Shown here piece by piece: positions 8,487 to 14,976 of a stretch of 17,082 nucleotides of DNA. A program made the position numbers and the translations under genes. The notes beneath the pieces were generated by a model. The model was not told where the DNA came from, ran no database searches, and was given only the letters and a program-made list of their open reading frames with translations. This stretch comes from Bacillota bacterium. GTDB taxonomy: Bacteria > Bacillota_I > Bacilli_A > Acholeplasmatales > Acholeplasmataceae. Within the stretch, counting starts at the first letter, position 1. Each line of letters starts with the position of its first letter. The stretch spans positions 1-17,082 of the forward strand of contig JAURNN010000040.1 in NCBI GenBank assembly GCA_030830185.1, written 5' to 3'.

Positions 8487-9632
8487 CTAGTCATCGATTT
8501 CAACGGATAAGAAATTACCATTGATATCAAATTCTAATTCTAATCCATTAACGAGCTCTACTTCATAAATGCCATCTTCAAGTTCAGCTTCATCAATGGC
8601 GATATTTGGATAATTGGTAGAAAGATAATCTAAGATTGCTGCTGGAAGTTCAGATACATTTACATATTCATCATCTTCATAATCATTATCTTTGTATTCA
8701 TCATCATAATCATCGTCTTCGTATTCATCATCATAATCCTCACCATAGTGATTATTAGCTTCTGAGATAGATATTAACGGGAATCCATCTAAACTTCCAA
8801 CGATAGGAAGTTCACTTAATATTGACATTGCATGTGGACTTGATTGAAAAATCGAAGTTGCGTCGATACCACCAAGTTGAAATCCTTGATGCATTCCTTG
8901 ATAAAATTCGCCTGTACCATCATAAACGACACCTAAGACAGCAACATATACTTTTTGACCATTCTTTCCATCGTATAAAGCCAATTCATCTAAAGTAAAC
9001 ACAGGCATGTATCCTTCAGTTTGATTGACTTCAGCCGTTGTAGGTATTGTTTCTGAGCCCTCGAGAGATCCTACAATCTTTAATCCCGTTAATATAGAAC
9101 GCGCATGAGGACTTGAATTAAATGCTTGAGTTGCATCTGTTCCAGCCAAATGTAATCCTTGATGCATCCCGTTTGAAAACACATTCGTTACATCATAAAT
9201 TACGCCATCTACTGCAATATATCCCTTTTGTCCATTTTGTCCGTTGAAAACAGCAAGCGCTTCTAATGTAAATACTGGAAGTGTTTCTACATTGGTTGAT
9301 ATTTGAGACGCTGAAACTTCTAAAACACCAACAATTTCTAACGACCCTAACATTTCCATTGTATGTGGACTTGATAAGAAGATTTGAGTTGCATCGATAC
9401 CGGCAACTTTAAACCCTTGATGTTCACCATTAGGAAATTCATCAGTCACATCATAAACAACGCCATTGACTGCAGTATATCCTTTTTGACCATTTTGACC
9501 ATTATAAATCGCAAGTTCATCTAAAGTAAATACAACCTCATCATTTTGATTTAGGACACTGGTGATCTCGTCACACCCGACAACCGTAAAGGTTAATAAT
9601 AAAACACTAACAAACAATAAAATTCTTTTCAT
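8487..9632 (-). CDS. Lipoprotein with three tandem cytochrome-b5-like heme domains and a PepSY-like C-terminus
   Basis: A predicted surface-anchored redox protein of 381 residues. A short signal peptide ends in the lipobox VVGC (Cys20). Three repeats of about 75 residues (about 34-105, 119-191, 210-282) share FTLxxLAxxNGQNGQKxYxAVxGVVYDVT, HQG and SSPH, the pattern of small bacterial cytochrome b5 domains. Each keeps a His pair 19 residues apart: 71/90, 157/176 and 248/267. These are the likely axial heme ligands, giving up to three b-hemes. A linker of Asp, Glu and Tyr (298-323) follows, then a PepSY-like segment (about 325-381). I chose the start at 9632 because AAAGGAG lies 8 bases upstream; an in-frame ATG at 9665 lacks one and would put extra residues before the signal peptide. 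It is divergent from a two-component system, and heme electron transfer is an inference. Confidence 0.85.
   Translation of the reverse strand: MKRILLFVSVLLLTFTVVGCDEITSVLNQNDEVVFTLDELAIYNGQNGQKGYTAVNGVVYDVTDEFPNGEHQGFKVAGIDATQIFLSSPHTMEMLGSLEIVGVLEVSASQISTNVETLPVFTLEALAVFNGQNGQKGYIAVDGVIYDVTNVFSNGMHQGLHLAGTDATQAFNSSPHARSILTGLKIVGSLEGSETIPTTAEVNQTEGYMPVFTLDELALYDGKNGQKVYVAVLGVVYDGTGEFYQGMHQGFQLGGIDATSIFQSSPHAMSILSELPIVGSLDGFPLISISEANNHYGEDYDDEYEDDDYDDEYKDNDYEDDEYVNVSELPAAILDYLSTNYPNIAIDEAELEDGIYEVELVNGLELEFDINGNFLSVEIDD
8664..8741 (-). repeat. Short tandem repeat encoding the acidic Asp/Glu/Tyr linker
   Basis: Three nine-codon units (residues 298-306, 307-315, 316-323) read roughly EDYDDEYED, DDYDDEYKD and NDYEDDEY. 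At DNA level an 18-base unit, GTATTCATCATCATAATC on the plus strand, is exact at 8694-8711 and 8721-8738, 27 bases apart. A weaker copy lies nearby. Such a repeat can change length by slippage without breaking the frame. Confidence 0.8.
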
Positions 9633-9663
9633 ATGTAACACTCCTTTTGTTTTGATTATCTTC

Positions 9664-9669
9664 ATTATA
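9664..9669 (-). promoter_or_regulatory. -10 element for the heme lipoprotein gene
   Basis: Minus-strand TATAAT lies about 31 bases upstream of the lipoprotein start. No good -35 is seen 16-18 bases upstream; that position falls in the inverted repeat at 9680-9731. This layout fits a promoter that needs an activator. Confidence 0.5.
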
Positions 9670-9679
9670 AGAATCCAAC

Positions 9680-9731
9680 ATGAAAATTTGATGAAGGAAA
9701 ATAAAAAACATCATTTTCATCAAATTTTCAT
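9680..9731. promoter_or_regulatory. Perfect 16-bp inverted repeat between divergent genes, candidate operator
   Basis: ATGAAAATTTGATGAA (9680-9695) and its exact reverse complement (9716-9731) flank a 20-base spacer. Within it TTTTCAT occurs at 9714 and 9725, 11 bases apart, and again at 9731. On the left arm ATGAAAA (9680) and ATGAAGG (9691) are also 11 apart. Direct half-sites one helical turn apart are typical of OmpR/PhoB-family regulators, and such a regulator is encoded immediately downstream. The site sits between the lipoprotein and regulator promoters and would not be transcribed from either. Confidence 0.6.
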
Positions 9732-9740
9732 TTTCATTGA

Positions 9741-9746
9741 TACAAT
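9741..9746 (+). promoter_or_regulatory. Weak -10 element for the two-component operon
   Basis: TACAAT lies 16 bases before the response-regulator ATG, with no recognisable -35. The TTTTCAT repeats occupy the -35 area, which suggests autoregulation. The ribosome site is AAGGTGA (9753-9759). Confidence 0.4.
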
Positions 9747-9762
9747 AAAGGTAAGGTGAAAA

Positions 9763-10437
9763 ATGAAAATCCTTTTAGCTGAAGATCAAAAAACATTAAA
9801 TACAATCATAAAAGAAAGACTCTCTAATCAAGGTTTTGTTGTTGATGCTGTTTATGATGGACAACAAACGATTGATATTTTAGAGTATATGACATATGAT
9901 GTTATTATTTTAGATATTATGATGCCAATCAAAAACGGTTTAGAAGTTTTAAAATATATAAGAAACAACAACATTCAAACCCCTGTCTTGTTATTAACAG
10001 CGAAAGATAAAGTTGAAGATCGTGTGAAAGGCTTGTCACTTGGTGCAGACGATTATTTGATTAAACCTTTTGCTTTTGAAGAACTCGTTGCACGTATTCA
10101 AGCACTTTCAAGAAGAGGAAATAAAGATATACAAGAAAACTTAACATGTCTTGATTTATCAATCAATACAACAACACACGATGTTAAAAGAGGCAATATC
10201 AACATACAACTTTCTAAAAAAGAATATTTAATTGTTGAATACTTAATGCGACATAAAAACGAAGTCGTCTCCAGAGAAAGACTTGAAAATGTAACATCAG
10301 ATTATGATTATGAAGGGTATTCAAATGTGATTGATGTTTTTATCAAATTGATAAGAAAGAAAATCGATCACCCATTTGAACAAAAACTCATCCATACTGT
10401 AAGAGGCTTTGGATATACCATGAAGGATCGCATATGA
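9763..10437 (+). CDS. OmpR/PhoB-family response regulator
   Basis: A 224-residue DNA-binding response regulator, phosphorylated by the kinase that follows. The receiver domain (1-115) has the acidic pair in LLAEDQ, the phospho-acceptor Asp51 in VIILDIMMP, the TA switch at 79-80 and Lys101 in LIKPF. The winged-helix output domain (about 125-224) includes SKKEYLIVEYLMRHKNEVVS and ends in IHTVRGFGYTM, typical of the OmpR class. The stop overlaps the kinase start (ATGA), so the pair is co-translated. By position it is the likely regulator of the divergent heme lipoprotein and perhaps of the reductase and apbE genes, whose promoter region carries similar elements. The signal is unknown. Confidence 0.95.
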   Translation: MKILLAEDQKTLNTIIKERLSNQGFVVDAVYDGQQTIDILEYMTYDVIILDIMMPIKNGLEVLKYIRNNNIQTPVLLLTAKDKVEDRVKGLSLGADDYLIKPFAFEELVARIQALSRRGNKDIQENLTCLDLSINTTTHDVKRGNINIQLSKKEYLIVEYLMRHKNEVVSRERLENVTSDYDYEGYSNVIDVFIKLIRKKIDHPFEQKLIHTVRGFGYTMKDRI

Positions 10438-11774
10438 GACACCTATCAATCAAAGTAAAAACAATATTGTATTTTGTTGGATTTTTTACACTACTCACGA
10501 TATTTAATCAAGCCATTCTTTGGTCATTATCAAGTCAAGTTGTATTTAATCAATCAGAAGACGAGATTAAAGAAGTTGTTAGTGATGTAACCGAAAACCT
10601 CACCATGACCACTAATGGACCTGTTTATTTAGATGATGATGAACAAGAGCCGTTTATATTTTATGTAGAAGATGTCATTTTTGTTTTCTATCAAAATAAC
10701 ACGCTCACATATGGTGCCCTACCAGATGACGAAATCAATCTACTCAATTTGAACATTGGAAACACACAAACAATTGAGATTGCATCAAATAACTACATAA
10801 TTTTTGATACGTATATCAATGAAAACACGACGATGCGTGCCATAAAAAACATTTCTAATGTGGATAATTCAGTTAGATCGATATTAATCATTGCCGCAAT
10901 TTTATCACCGTTGATCATTTCTCTTACAGGTATTGGAGGTTACTTGATTTTAAAGAGATCATTTAAACCAATCGAAGACGTGATTGAAACAACAAATCAT
11001 ATTAAAATCAATCAAGATTATCACTTAAGAATCCCACTAAGAGCATCTAAAGATGAGTTATATCACATGACACTCGGCATTAATGAAATGCTTCAAGCAA
11101 CGGAAGATGTCTTAAATAGAGAAAAACAATTTACATCAAACGTCTCACATGAATTAAGAACACCGCTTTCAGTATTACGTGCGCAATTAGAATACTTAAA
11201 TGAAAAACTAACTCAAACCACGTATCAAGATGACATGCAACCAATCTTAAAACAAATGCAATACTTAGAAGATATGGTGAAAACCATTCTCATGTTAACA
11301 AAATTAAATGAACAAAAAGTTTTTCAAGTTGAAACCGTTGAAATCTATCCACTTCTTGAAGATTTAATAGAAACACTCCAAGAAGACTATAAAGAAAAAC
11401 AGATTCAAGTCAACATAGAAGGAAATAAAGATATCACCTTTCAAGGAGATACCATGCTTATTCTTTCCTTGTTAACAAACGTCATCTCAAACGCCATCAA
11501 ATATAACAAAGAAAACGGTCAAGTGAACGTTTCCTTAAATCAAATCAATCATCAATTACACATCATCATCAAAGATACAGGGTATGGCATATCAGAAGAA
11601 GATTTAAAACACATTGAAGAACCTTTTTACCGATCGGATGCTGTACGCACACAACACGAATTGAGTTTAGGTGTTGGAATGACGATTGTTTCTAACATCA
11701 TCAAGTATTATCAAGGACAACTAAACATCACATCAGAGCTTAACGTAGGAACAACAGTTACTATCATTCTATAA
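10434..11774 (+). CDS. Membrane sensor histidine kinase
   Basis: A 446-residue sensor kinase. Membrane segment 1 (about 10-32) and segment 2 (about 149-173) enclose an extracytoplasmic sensor region of roughly 115 residues with no motif I recognise. Then come a HAMP linker (about 174-225), the dimerisation domain with phospho-acceptor His239 in FTSNVSHELRTPLSVL, and the ATPase domain with N box LLTNVISNAIKYN (347-359), DTGYGIS (381-387), EPFYRSD and LGVGMTI (412-418). Everything needed for activity is present. It overlaps the regulator by four bases and is followed by a bidirectional terminator. The redox neighbours suggest it senses an envelope redox, metal or electron-acceptor signal; this is inference. 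Confidence 0.95.
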   Translation: MRHLSIKVKTILYFVGFFTLLTIFNQAILWSLSSQVVFNQSEDEIKEVVSDVTENLTMTTNGPVYLDDDEQEPFIFYVEDVIFVFYQNNTLTYGALPDDEINLLNLNIGNTQTIEIASNNYIIFDTYINENTTMRAIKNISNVDNSVRSILIIAAILSPLIISLTGIGGYLILKRSFKPIEDVIETTNHIKINQDYHLRIPLRASKDELYHMTLGINEMLQATEDVLNREKQFTSNVSHELRTPLSVLRAQLEYLNEKLTQTTYQDDMQPILKQMQYLEDMVKTILMLTKLNEQKVFQVETVEIYPLLEDLIETLQEDYKEKQIQVNIEGNKDITFQGDTMLILSLLTNVISNAIKYNKENGQVNVSLNQINHQLHIIIKDTGYGISEEDLKHIEEPFYRSDAVRTQHELSLGVGMTIVSNIIKYYQGQLNITSELNVGTTVTIIL

Positions 11775-11801
11775 AAAAACACTTCCTTATGAAGTGTTTT
11801 T
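11775..11801. terminator. Bidirectional terminator between the kinase and the ferric-reductase-like gene
   Basis: Stem AAAAACACTTC (11775-11785), loop CTTAT, stem GAAGTGTTTTT (11791-11801). The A and T tracts on either side let it act for both converging genes. The minus-strand stop codon begins at its right edge. Confidence 0.85.
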
Positions 11802-13132
11802 TATTGTTGAAGTTTTTCTAAAGTTTTTTTAGAGAGATTAAAAACATATTTAAAAATATCTTTTACTAAATTGCCTGTAAAACTAAATGCTTCAAAACGA
11901 AGTTCAATATCTTTATCCATCTTTCTAATCGATTTAACAAAACCATCAATCATGGGTTTCGGTCCACACATTGAGACAGAGGTATCTTTGTTGATGGTCA
12001 TGATATCGGTTGACATTCTACCCTGTTTTTGACTATCAATGATGTCAAAGGTGAAATTTTTATGTATGGAAGCATAGTGATTTAAAAGATTGACATGAAC
12101 GGCATCTTCAAATGTTTTAACAGCGTAATATAAATGTGCGGGTTTATCTAAGACTTGATGGCTTCTTAAATAACTAATAAAAGGTGTCACACCAATCCCA
12201 CCAGCAATCCAAACATGAGCAGCTTTCTTTGTTTGAAAAGTCATATGACCAAACGGTTTACTCACATGCATCTTCATCCCAACATATGCTGATTCATATA
12301 ACTCTTTTGTGCCATCGCCAAGTTTTTTTATTGTAAAGTAAATAGAATTGTCTTCTGAACCAGAAATTGTAAAAGGGTGACTCCCAGACATGATCTTTTT
12401 ATCATCGAGTTTGATGAACGTAAATTGACCTGCTTTAAAACGATACTTTTTTTTAAATGTTAGTTTGATATCAATCATCGATGCATTCAAGTGCGTGACC
12501 TCTGTAATCACACCAGTATATTTAAATGCGACATGTTGATAAAATACAAGCATATAAAGGGATGAAAAGATACCGAGCAAAGAAGTTGTTATCATAAAGA
12601 TCGATAATGCATCAAAACTTAATAAATCTACCCAAGAAGATGCAAAACCATGATATAACCCTAATCCATAAGGGATAATCATTAATTTATGTAAATATTT
12701 AAAGTGTTCATATTTAAATAAAAACGAAAATAACGCCATGACAATTAAAAAGATAAATAAATTTCTTGAAAGTTCACCAAGCTCTTCAACATCTAACCCC
12801 AACTGTAAGTAACGCGATAAAATAATTAAACCGTCATCACTTGCTGTTGTTTGATGTAAGAAAATAAACCCTAAACTCATTAATGCCAAAAAGCGATGCC
12901 AAAAATAAACTTGATCAAGACCACCAAAAAACTTAACAAGTAAACGTTGTTTGGTAGAAAGTAAAAACGTCATAAACAAACTCATTAAAATAAATGATCC
13001 AAATAAAGAAGTGACCAACACCTCAGTATTTAAAAAAGATTGATTCAATCTTGAAACCCACAAATACGTGTTTAATGCAAAAACAATAATAATAAAACTT
13101 AAACCTCTTCCGTGCGTTTTTAAAAATGTCAT
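11801..13132 (-). CDS. Ferric-reductase-like transmembrane flavocytochrome
   Basis: A 443-residue membrane oxidoreductase of the ferric reductase/NADPH oxidase type. It would pass electrons from cytosolic NAD(P)H through FAD and two membrane b-hemes to an acceptor outside. The N-terminal half has about six membrane segments. Candidate heme ligands are His79 and His93 (HX13H) and His148 and His161 (HX12H), the usual spacing for two stacked hemes. The C-terminal half is an FNR-like module: FAD motif HPFTIS (252-257), nucleotide-binding GGIGVTPFIS (311-320) and MCGPKPM (388-394). The start has AAGGAG 6 bases upstream. It faces the apbE operon divergently across 129 bases and converges on the kinase. 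The true acceptor (iron, quinone, or the heme lipoprotein) cannot be read from sequence. Confidence 0.88.
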   Translation of the reverse strand: MTFLKTHGRGLSFIIIVFALNTYLWVSRLNQSFLNTEVLVTSLFGSFILMSLFMTFLLSTKQRLLVKFFGGLDQVYFWHRFLALMSLGFIFLHQTTASDDGLIILSRYLQLGLDVEELGELSRNLFIFLIVMALFSFLFKYEHFKYLHKLMIIPYGLGLYHGFASSWVDLLSFDALSIFMITTSLLGIFSSLYMLVFYQHVAFKYTGVITEVTHLNASMIDIKLTFKKKYRFKAGQFTFIKLDDKKIMSGSHPFTISGSEDNSIYFTIKKLGDGTKELYESAYVGMKMHVSKPFGHMTFQTKKAAHVWIAGGIGVTPFISYLRSHQVLDKPAHLYYAVKTFEDAVHVNLLNHYASIHKNFTFDIIDSQKQGRMSTDIMTINKDTSVSMCGPKPMIDGFVKSIRKMDKDIELRFEAFSFTGNLVKDIFKYVFNLSKKTLEKLQQ

Positions 13133-13152
13133 AATGTGCTCCTTAATAAATT

Positions 13153-13181
13153 ATAATAATATTATAAAAACGAATTGTGAA
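13153..13181 (-). promoter_or_regulatory. Probable promoter of the ferric-reductase-like gene
   Basis: On the minus strand TTCACA (13176-13181) lies 17 bases from TATTAT (13153-13158). Each differs from consensus at one base. The ATGAAAA copies at 13188-13202 sit just upstream of the -35, a usual place for an activator. Confidence 0.5.
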
Positions 13182-13183
13182 AG

Positions 13184-13203
13184 TTTCATGAAAACATGAA
13201 AAT
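13184..13203. promoter_or_regulatory. Candidate regulator site shared with the lipoprotein/regulator intergenic region
   Basis: TTTCATGAAAACATGAAAAT contains ATGAAAA at 13188 and 13196. Its last ten bases, ACATGAAAAT (13194-13203), are identical to 9678-9687 in the other divergent promoter region. It lies between the reductase and apbE starts. The motif is A/T-rich and short, so chance is possible. Confidence 0.45.
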
Positions 13204-13240
13204 ATCTTTAGTATGATCAAACGTGATTATCATAATATGA

Positions 13241-13246
13241 TATAAT
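13241..13246 (+). promoter_or_regulatory. -10 element for the apbE-eetA-eetB operon
   Basis: TATAAT sits 15 bases before the apbE ATG. No -35 is recognisable 16-18 bases upstream, which again fits an activator-dependent promoter. The ribosome site is AGGTGA (13253-13258). Confidence 0.45.
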
Positions 13247-13261
13247 TAGAGTAGGTGAAAC

Positions 13262-14512
13262 ATGACGACAATCTTCATTAAAAAAATCTTACTTGTAGTA
13301 ACCGTGCTCGCAACAGCGATCACTTTTTCTGCATGTACAAGTAATGAAGAGATGCATTCCATGACGTTTTATGATTACATGTATACCTCAATTACGATCT
13401 CTTTATACGGTACTGAAGAAGAAGCAGATCGTCATTTTAAAGCAGTTGAAGAGATTTATGAAACTTATGATGCACTCACCAATAATTATCAAAGTCTTAA
13501 TCAAGATTCTATTTACTTAGAAAATATCTATTCAATTAACCAACAAAAAGACACCAAACTAGAAATTGATGAAGCACTCTATCTTTTATTAGAAGAAGCA
13601 TTAAGACTTCAAACCCTTACAGAAGGATACTTTAATATTGGTCTCGGTAAACCGGTCAAAGCTTGGAAAAATCTTATTTCAAATACACCAAACGATATCA
13701 TCTTAGGCAATTCAATTTATGTTAGAACCTATGAAAATAACCCGATATATCAAAGTTTTGAAGTCGTATCCATTGATGAAACATTAATTCAAGTTCAAGA
13801 TGTAGAAAATACCATAACATTTCAAAAAAACCAACTCATCTATGATCTCGAAGTTTCAACAGACGCCTTCAATCAAGCACAAGCCACCATCAATGCCATG
13901 AAGATTGAAGATAATCAAATTATTTTAGAATCAGACAACGAGGCTTATTTTATTACTATTAAAGGATCAGATATCGAGCTTGATGTTGGTGCTTTTTCTA
14001 AAGGATATGCAACTGAACAAGCAAAAGACTACTTCATCGAAGAAGGTGTCGCCTATTTTTCAATTTCAGCAGGATCATCAACCATTAGTGTCGGTCAAAA
14101 CATTAACAGACCCACTCAAAACGAAGTGTATATCATTTCTTTAACAGACCCCATCACATCATTACCTTTTTTTAAAGAACCATACGGCATCATCCATATT
14201 AAAAATCAGTCACTTGCAACATCAGGTAACTTTGAACAGTACACCATGTATCAAGGGTTAAGATATCATCATCTGATTTCTCCTTTTACATTAACCCCTA
14301 CTCATGATTATGCGGCACTCACCATTATTGGAGATGATGCTGGATTATTAGATGCATTATCAACAGCATTATTTGTCATGCCAAAAAATATCTTTGATGC
14401 TTTCATGGAAACCCATCAAGAGACATTAAACATTCAAGTCATTCGCTACAACTCAGATAACACCATAGATACCTTTATAACAGATGTTTATTTTGAGGAT
14501 CTCCTATCATGA
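13262..14512 (+). CDS. apbE: FAD:protein FMN transferase, ApbE family, lipoprotein
   Basis: ApbE enzymes covalently attach FMN from FAD to Thr/Ser in exported flavoproteins outside the membrane. 416 residues: a signal peptide with lipobox FSAC (Cys25), then the ApbE fold with GLGKPVKAW (128-136), DVGAFSKGYA (241-250), SAGSSTISVGQ (269-279), LATSGNFEQY (318-327), RYHHLISPFT (334-343) and DALSTALFVM (364-373). It is longer than most family members (about 330-360), with extra sequence around 145-235. Two motif changes stand out: the usual H-[IL]-I-D-P reads HLISP, and the usual NAGG reads SAGS. The Mg-site stretch DALSTA is kept, so I expect an active enzyme but am not certain. It heads a three-gene overlapping operon; its FMN acceptor protein is not in the window. 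Confidence 0.9.
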   Translation: MTTIFIKKILLVVTVLATAITFSACTSNEEMHSMTFYDYMYTSITISLYGTEEEADRHFKAVEEIYETYDALTNNYQSLNQDSIYLENIYSINQQKDTKLEIDEALYLLLEEALRLQTLTEGYFNIGLGKPVKAWKNLISNTPNDIILGNSIYVRTYENNPIYQSFEVVSIDETLIQVQDVENTITFQKNQLIYDLEVSTDAFNQAQATINAMKIEDNQIILESDNEAYFITIKGSDIELDVGAFSKGYATEQAKDYFIEEGVAYFSISAGSSTISVGQNINRPTQNEVYIISLTDPITSLPFFKEPYGIIHIKNQSLATSGNFEQYTMYQGLRYHHLISPFTLTPTHDYAALTIIGDDAGLLDALSTALFVMPKNIFDAFMETHQETLNIQVIRYNSDNTIDTFITDVYFEDLLS

Positions 14513-14976
14513 GTAAGCTATCATTAAAAACAAAAAGAGATCTCTTTTTAGGACTCGGCATCTTCATCTTTGTATTACTTACCTGGTTGATTTTAACCTT
14601 GACATTATCAAATGGCACCGCAACCTCAGCAAGCATTTACTACGGGTCAAATAAAGAAGCGATCGCGACCATTGATTTTGTATCAGAACAAATATCTATC
14701 CACTACTACCAAGACACAGAAACAAACACAAGATATCCCTATGTCGACCTTTCAAACAACACCATTACTTTACTTGGCGATTATGAAGTTGACGGCATCA
14801 GACAAGAAGTCGTCATTACCTATGACTTTGAAAAACAATCGGTTCAAATTACGAAAGAAGAATCTCCTTATAATGTCTGTTCAAAACAAGGTGAGATTAC
14901 TAGTGGAGCACTCATTTGTTTACCAAATAGCGTTCGTGTTGAATTTAAAAACGCCGAAGAAGACTTTGTTTTATGA
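14509..14976 (+). CDS. eetA: Membrane-anchored NusG domain II protein, EetA-like
   Basis: 155 residues: one N-terminal membrane segment (about 11-33), then an outside domain ending in YNVCSKQGEITSGALICLPN and a final VRVEF. That is the C-terminal signature of the NusG domain II family (usual form C..QG.IS...IVCLPN.V.I). Cys124 and Cys137 are the conserved pair and could form a disulfide or bind a partner; the extra upstream cysteine seen in many relatives is Ser here. Proteins of this family, paired with a Gx transporter, are called EetA in the flavin-based extracellular electron-transfer locus of Listeria; their exact job is unclear. The gene overlaps apbE and the next gene by four bases each. 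The family call is fairly firm, but an EET role is inference from context. Confidence 0.75.
   Translation: MSKLSLKTKRDLFLGLGIFIFVLLTWLILTLTLSNGTATSASIYYGSNKEAIATIDFVSEQISIHYYQDTETNTRYPYVDLSNNTITLLGDYEVDGIRQEVVITYDFEKQSVQITKEESPYNVCSKQGEITSGALICLPNSVRVEFKNAEEDFVL

Noticed and set aside
8664..8741. CRISPR-like or intergenic repeat array
   Set aside because: The repeats lie inside a coding frame, are nine-codon units and have no unique spacers; no CRISPR array or cas gene is in the window.
9633..9665. Longer start for the heme lipoprotein at 9665
   Set aside because: The ATG at 9665 lacks a ribosome site and would put a polar extension before the signal peptide; 9632 has AAAGGAG at good spacing.
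9680..9731. Inverted repeat as a terminator or attenuator
   Set aside because: No T tract follows, and it lies upstream of both predicted transcription starts, so it should act as DNA rather than RNA.
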